64,000 nucleotides of DNA from Bacillota bacterium. GTDB taxonomy: Bacteria; Bacillota; Bacilli; Paenibacillales; NBRC-103111. Position numbers and translations under genes: made by a program. Positions 60,891 to 64,000 of this stretch are shown here, one piece after another. The stretch covers positions 1 to 64,000 of the forward strand of contig JAEWGW010000002.1 in NCBI GenBank assembly GCA_023388055.1, in the 5' to 3' direction. Position 1 is the first letter of the stretch. Every line of letters begins with the position of its first letter. Under the pieces are notes generated by a model. That model did not search any database, was not told the DNA's origin, and worked only from the letters and a program-made list of their open reading frames with translations.

Positions 60891-61169
60891 CTACGACTCG
60901 CTGATTTCCTGGGGATTCAGTTCCAGCCCCTCCTGGTTATTGCGGCTGTATTCCGTTTTGATTTCGTTGCGGAAGGAACGCTCCACCTTCTTCACATACG
61001 GAAGGCGCTGCAAACCCTTCAAGGTTTCCTCCAGTTTATCGGAATAAATATACAAGACTACATAAGACATCTTTTTGGAGATATAATGGATACTGCCGAA
61101 GCGTTCCAGGTTCTTGGCCGGTTTAATGTCGTTCACCCAAATGATTAGTCCGGTTCTTTCTGTAATCAT
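60891..61169 (-). CDS. ylbG: YlbG-family protein
   Basis: 92 residues from an ATG with AGAGGG upstream; a longer frame to 61253 lacks a site. DUF2129 features: ERTGLIIWVNDIKPAKNLERFG, IHYISKKMSYVVLYI, RLPYVKKVERSFRNEIKTEY. Function unknown in the family. In B. subtilis ylbG directly follows ylbF; here an asparaginase gene on the opposite strand separates them. Confidence 0.87.
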   Translation of the reverse strand: MITERTGLIIWVNDIKPAKNLERFGSIHYISKKMSYVVLYIYSDKLEETLKGLQRLPYVKKVERSFRNEIKTEYSRNNQEGLELNPQEISES

Positions 61170-61247
61170 TGCTCTCCCTCTTTTCTGGTCGCCAATGCGC
61201 TTCTCGCGCGAGTATGCTACTTTATCATGAATTCGGAGATGTTTACG

Positions 61248-62276
61248 ATGCACAACTCAGAAATCCTGCTCCATGTTACCCGGGGGACACTTGTGGAATG
61301 CCTCCACAGAGGTCATATTGCCGTTGCCGATTCCACCGGGCAGATTCTCGCTTATGCCGGGAATCCGGAAGTGTTCATGTTTGCCCGTTCGTCCATGAAG
61401 CCCATTCAGGCGCTGCCGGTTCTGGAATCCGGGGCAGCCGCCACATATGGCTTTACGGATGCGGAAATTGCCATTCTCGCCGCCTCCCACAACGGGGAGG
61501 AATTCCATACCGCAACCGTCTCGTCCATGCTGGATAAGCTGGGACTCGGACGGCATTGCCTGCTTTGCGGCCCCCACGCGCCTTACCATGCGCCAAGCGC
61601 CGCATGTCTGGCCCAAGCGGGCGTCGAACCCTCGGAGCTGCACAACAACTGCTCCGGCAAACATGCCGGAATGCTGGCGCTGGCTCTGCAGCTCGGCGCC
61701 GATACCGGCACCTACATGGACCCGGCGCATCCGGTCCAGCAGCGGATGCTGGAGACCGTCAGCCTGTTATCCGGCTATCCGGCCACCAAGATTGTGCTGG
61801 GCACCGACGGCTGCGGTGTGCCCGTCTTCGGCCTGCCGCTGGCCCGGCTGGCGGCAGCTTACGCCCGGCTCGGAGAGCTCAGCCGGAGCCCGGAGCAGCA
61901 GCCCGGCCGCTTGTCCGCAGCAGCCAAGCGGATTATCTCGGCCATCGCCGCCCACCCTGGCCAGTTGGCAGGAACCGGGCGTTATGATACCCGGTTGATC
62001 GAAGTAACCCAAGGCCGGCTCATCGGCAAGATGGGCGCCGAAGGTGTCTTCGCCGTGGCAGCCCCTGAGCTTGGCCTGGGACTGGCCCTTAAGATCGAGG
62101 ACGGAGCCCAGCGGGCCATCTACCCCGCCGTCACAGAAGCGCTTGTTCAGTTAGGCTGGCTGACCGCACCCGAAAGCGACGCCCTCTCCGGCTTCCATAA
62201 GCCAATTCTCCGCAACTGGAAAGGCACCGAGGTAGGAGAAATCCTCCCTGTTTTCCGTCTCCGGCAGGAAGGCTGA
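61248..62276 (+). CDS. class 3 (thermolabile-type) L-asparaginase
   Basis: 342 residues; the ATG with CGGAG at 9 nt is preferred to one at 61227. Class 3 asparaginase pattern (Rhizobium etli AII-like): FARSSMKPIQALPVLESG, ASHNGEEFH, CGPHAPYH, NCSGKHAGML and LGTDGCGVPVFGLPL. The two cysteine motifs are the metal-binding cysteines in solved relatives, and the serine/lysine pair is catalytic. No signal peptide; cytoplasmic. Hydrolyses asparagine to aspartate. Inserted between ylbG and ylbF in reverse orientation. Confidence 0.88.
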   Translation: MHNSEILLHVTRGTLVECLHRGHIAVADSTGQILAYAGNPEVFMFARSSMKPIQALPVLESGAAATYGFTDAEIAILAASHNGEEFHTATVSSMLDKLGLGRHCLLCGPHAPYHAPSAACLAQAGVEPSELHNNCSGKHAGMLALALQLGADTGTYMDPAHPVQQRMLETVSLLSGYPATKIVLGTDGCGVPVFGLPLARLAAAYARLGELSRSPEQQPGRLSAAAKRIISAIAAHPGQLAGTGRYDTRLIEVTQGRLIGKMGAEGVFAVAAPELGLGLALKIEDGAQRAIYPAVTEALVQLGWLTAPESDALSGFHKPILRNWKGTEVGEILPVFRLRQEG

Positions 62277-62325
62277 TGTTATCCTTGTTAAAAATCAAGC
62301 TGTCCGGCCCGCGGCCTCGCAGCCT

Positions 62326-62772
62326 TTAACCGCAGCGCCCGCTGCAGCTCCCGCCGGAGCTGCAGCCGCCCTGTTTGGGCAGCGGGTCGTTGGAGGGCAC
62401 CTTCACCGTGTCCGATACGGACCCGGCAATCAGTGCAGATACCTCATACAGCAAATCATCCAGCGATTTCTCCGCTTCCTTGAAGCCCTGCACACTGGGC
62501 AGCGCATCAAGCTGGTCTTGAATCTCCTTGACCGCATCCATCGCCTTATGATACTCGGGATGAAAATGACCAAACCGTTGGCACTCCTCGAAAAGCTCCT
62601 TCTTTTTCCCCAGCATCAGGATCAATTCCTGGGCCGCGGGATCCCCCGTCAGCCTCTCCTTTTCGGCCAGATACTGCGCCGCCTCCTGCGAGGCGAGAAT
62701 CAGATCGCCCAATTCATAAGCGCGAAGCAGCAGGGCCGACATATCCAACGCTTGTTTTTCCATTATGCTCAC
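62326..62772 (-). CDS. ricF: YlbF (RicF), RNase Y accessory protein
   Basis: 148 residues from a GTG with GAGG 5 nt upstream; an ATG at 62763 is equally possible. The YlbF domain includes LLRAYELGDLILASQEAAQY, KKKELFEECQRFGHFHPEYH and ALPSVQGFKEAEKSLDDLL. The C-terminus ends GGCSSGGSCSGRCG with three cysteines, as in RicF of the RicAFT (YmcA-YlbF-YaaT) complex that holds iron-sulfur clusters and steers RNase Y cleavage. Confidence 0.87.
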   Translation of the reverse strand: MSIMEKQALDMSALLLRAYELGDLILASQEAAQYLAEKERLTGDPAAQELILMLGKKKELFEECQRFGHFHPEYHKAMDAVKEIQDQLDALPSVQGFKEAEKSLDDLLYEVSALIAGSVSDTVKVPSNDPLPKQGGCSSGGSCSGRCG

Positions 62773-62792
62773 GGCAGCCTCACGCCTTTCAT

Positions 62793-64000
62793 CTATTCAT
62801 GTATCCCCGGCCAAACCAGCCGGAGACCTGTCCATTCATGGGGCTTCAGCCGAACCTCCAGCCTCCCCTGCATTCCGTACAGCTCCCAGTCCTCCGCTTC
62901 TTCGAAGATCCGAAGCGGAACCAGCATCACTTCGCCGCCGGCGGTTCCGACCCGGAGGGCCGTCTTCATGGCGATGGCCCTGCGGACCATCTCCTTCTCC
63001 GTAGAGGGATGCCCGCGCCTGCCCTGGGTCCACCAGGCGGCGGGGACCTCCGCAGGCAGCGGTTCCGGTTCCGGAGCTGCCGGATAAACCTTACCCGGCT
63101 CCCGAACAAAGCTATCCACTGCTGTCACTCCGGCAAACAGCGGCTCCAGTGCACGGACCGGACCCGGCGGCTCCTTGGCAAGAATGCCCGGGCCAGCAGC
63201 ACTGTCCGCAGAACGGACCGCAGCCTGCTCCCGGACAAAACGGATGACCCCTTCATCTATATCAACCTTGCTGTAGTCCCTCAGCTGCCCAAGCAGCACT
63301 TCCGCAGAGCCTCCGGCAGTCCGCCCCGTACCTAGGCTCCGGGGAGTCAGGCGGAACACGGAAATTTCCCCGCGGACTGTCCATTCGCCCCATTGGAGGA
63401 GGGTCCACCATAGTTCAGGGGGCGGATTGGGAGGGACAATGATTTCCAGATCAGGCTGAACGATAATCCCCGCAAAACGGGGCTCAAGCTCCTTCTCCCG
63501 CAGGGCGGCAACAGGGACCGGCAGCATAAACGCCATGCCGGAATCCCGCTGCTCCAGACACAGCCATCCCCACGCGCCCAGCGGAACCAGCCGTGTGGAA
63601 ATGAAACCCATCTGTGCCATGCAGTCTAAATCCATCATACCACACACCCGCAACCAGTCAAATAGATGATTCAAGGGATACCAGAGCCCGGGCACGGCCA
63701 TCTCCACCGCGTACATGGCATGAAATTCCCATCCGCTGAAGGTGGGAGCAACCGCTTTCTTCCAGATGGCATACAGCTCCTGATGGAGGACCCGGCCGGG
63801 TTTCCCGAGCCATGCCGAAGCAGCCTCTTCTGCCGGCCTTACCAAGCCGCTCTCTACCTGGAGAAGACCGGAGGCAGCGGCCATATGAACCGCCGCGGCA
63901 ACAGCCGGACCATACCGGTGCGGGGCAGCTCCCGCCAGTCGGCATGCTTCAAGCTCCTCATCCCGGGCCAGCAGCACCTGCTCCAGTTTGCGCACGGCTT
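62793..64000 (-). CDS. helicase-associated XPB-type domain protein (5' end outside window)
   Basis: About 400 residues visible; the frame is open through the right edge, so the N-terminus is missing. The last possible GTG in the window (63995) is not supported by a ribosome site. The visible part has a helical N-side, then AGIIVQPDLEIIVPPNPPPEL, the hallmark of the XPB/Ssl2 helicase-associated domain (Helicase_C_3 type), and WWTLLQWGEWTVRGEISVFRLTPRSL. A separate C-terminal stretch (ALRVGTAGGEVMLVPLRIF) resembles a small beta domain. Usually partnered with an XPB-like DNA repair helicase, which would lie to the right. Confidence 0.65.
   Translation of the reverse strand, partial: AVRKLEQVLLARDEELEACRLAGAAPHRYGPAVAAAVHMAAASGLLQVESGLVRPAEEAASAWLGKPGRVLHQELYAIWKKAVAPTFSGWEFHAMYAVEMAVPGLWYPLNHLFDWLRVCGMMDLDCMAQMGFISTRLVPLGAWGWLCLEQRDSGMAFMLPVPVAALREKELEPRFAGIIVQPDLEIIVPPNPPPELWWTLLQWGEWTVRGEISVFRLTPRSLGTGRTAGGSAEVLLGQLRDYSKVDIDEGVIRFVREQAAVRSADSAAGPGILAKEPPGPVRALEPLFAGVTAVDSFVREPGKVYPAAPEPEPLPAEVPAAWWTQGRRGHPSTEKEMVRRAIAMKTALRVGTAGGEVMLVPLRIFEEAEDWELYGMQGRLEVRLKPHEWTGLRLVWPGIHE

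Overview
The window looks like chromosomal DNA of a spore-forming, moderately GC-rich member of the Firmicutes, most likely Paenibacillaceae. The evidence is a Bacillales-type housekeeping gene order, several sporulation genes (spoVM, a SpoVIF-like gene, amj), S-layer-homology (SLH) proteins, a YesS-like AraC regulator, and dispersed palindromic intergenic repeats. No rRNA, tRNA, CRISPR array, prophage or insertion sequence was recognised.

Layout. 0-8.5 kb: mostly single genes, including a small SLH protein, a COG2509 FAD-dependent dehydrogenase under a purine-riboswitch-like leader, a WGxxGxxG-CTERM protein, a PAP2 membrane protein, an M20 dipeptidase, DinB, the lipid II flippase Amj, a SpoVIF-like protein, and an HxlR regulator divergent from a quinone-reductase-like flavoprotein. 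8.8-30.7 kb: the conserved 'ylo' block, read right to left: yicC, remA, gmk, rpoZ | coaBC, priA, def, fmt, a short cupin, rsmB | rlmN, stp, prkC, rsgA, rpe, a small membrane protein, spoVM | (rpmB on +) | yloU, yloV, degV, recG. Terminators after rpoZ, rsmB and recG divide it into transcription units. 30.7-44 kb: a Hcy-methyltransferase/MTHFR fusion, dapF, a hybrid-kinase/CheR/REC-kinase operon, a SERCA-type calcium ATPase, and rqcH. 44.4-56.8 kb: a cell-surface pectin locus, made of a 2304-residue pectin-methylesterase/pectate-lyase/SLH protein, a lone solute-binding lipoprotein fused translationally to a YesS-like membrane regulator, and a divergent SGNH hydrolase. 56.8-64 kb: galU, a PHP phosphoesterase and a LysR regulator in one operon, several small conserved genes, ylbG and ylbF (ricF) flanking a class 3 asparaginase, and the 3' part of an XPB-like helicase-associated protein.

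How the genes work together. The central block supplies protein maturation (def, fmt), rRNA modification and ribosome assembly (rsmB, rlmN, rsgA), PASTA-kinase signalling (prkC, stp), replication restart and repair (priA, recG), CoA and nucleotide supply, and probable exogenous fatty-acid phosphorylation (yloV with degV). The 44-57 kb locus reads as sensing, attachment and attack on pectin at the cell surface, with no transporter permease in view.

Most interesting signals: (1) a purine riboswitch aptamer with changes at invariant core positions in front of a flavoprotein; (2) a dispersed two-hairpin element of about 75 nt whose copies show compensatory base changes; (3) spoVM with a textbook sigma-E promoter, a long leader and a repeat-derived upstream reading frame; (4) the pectin locus with its coupled lone binding protein and regulator. 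All family assignments are by eye, without database searches.
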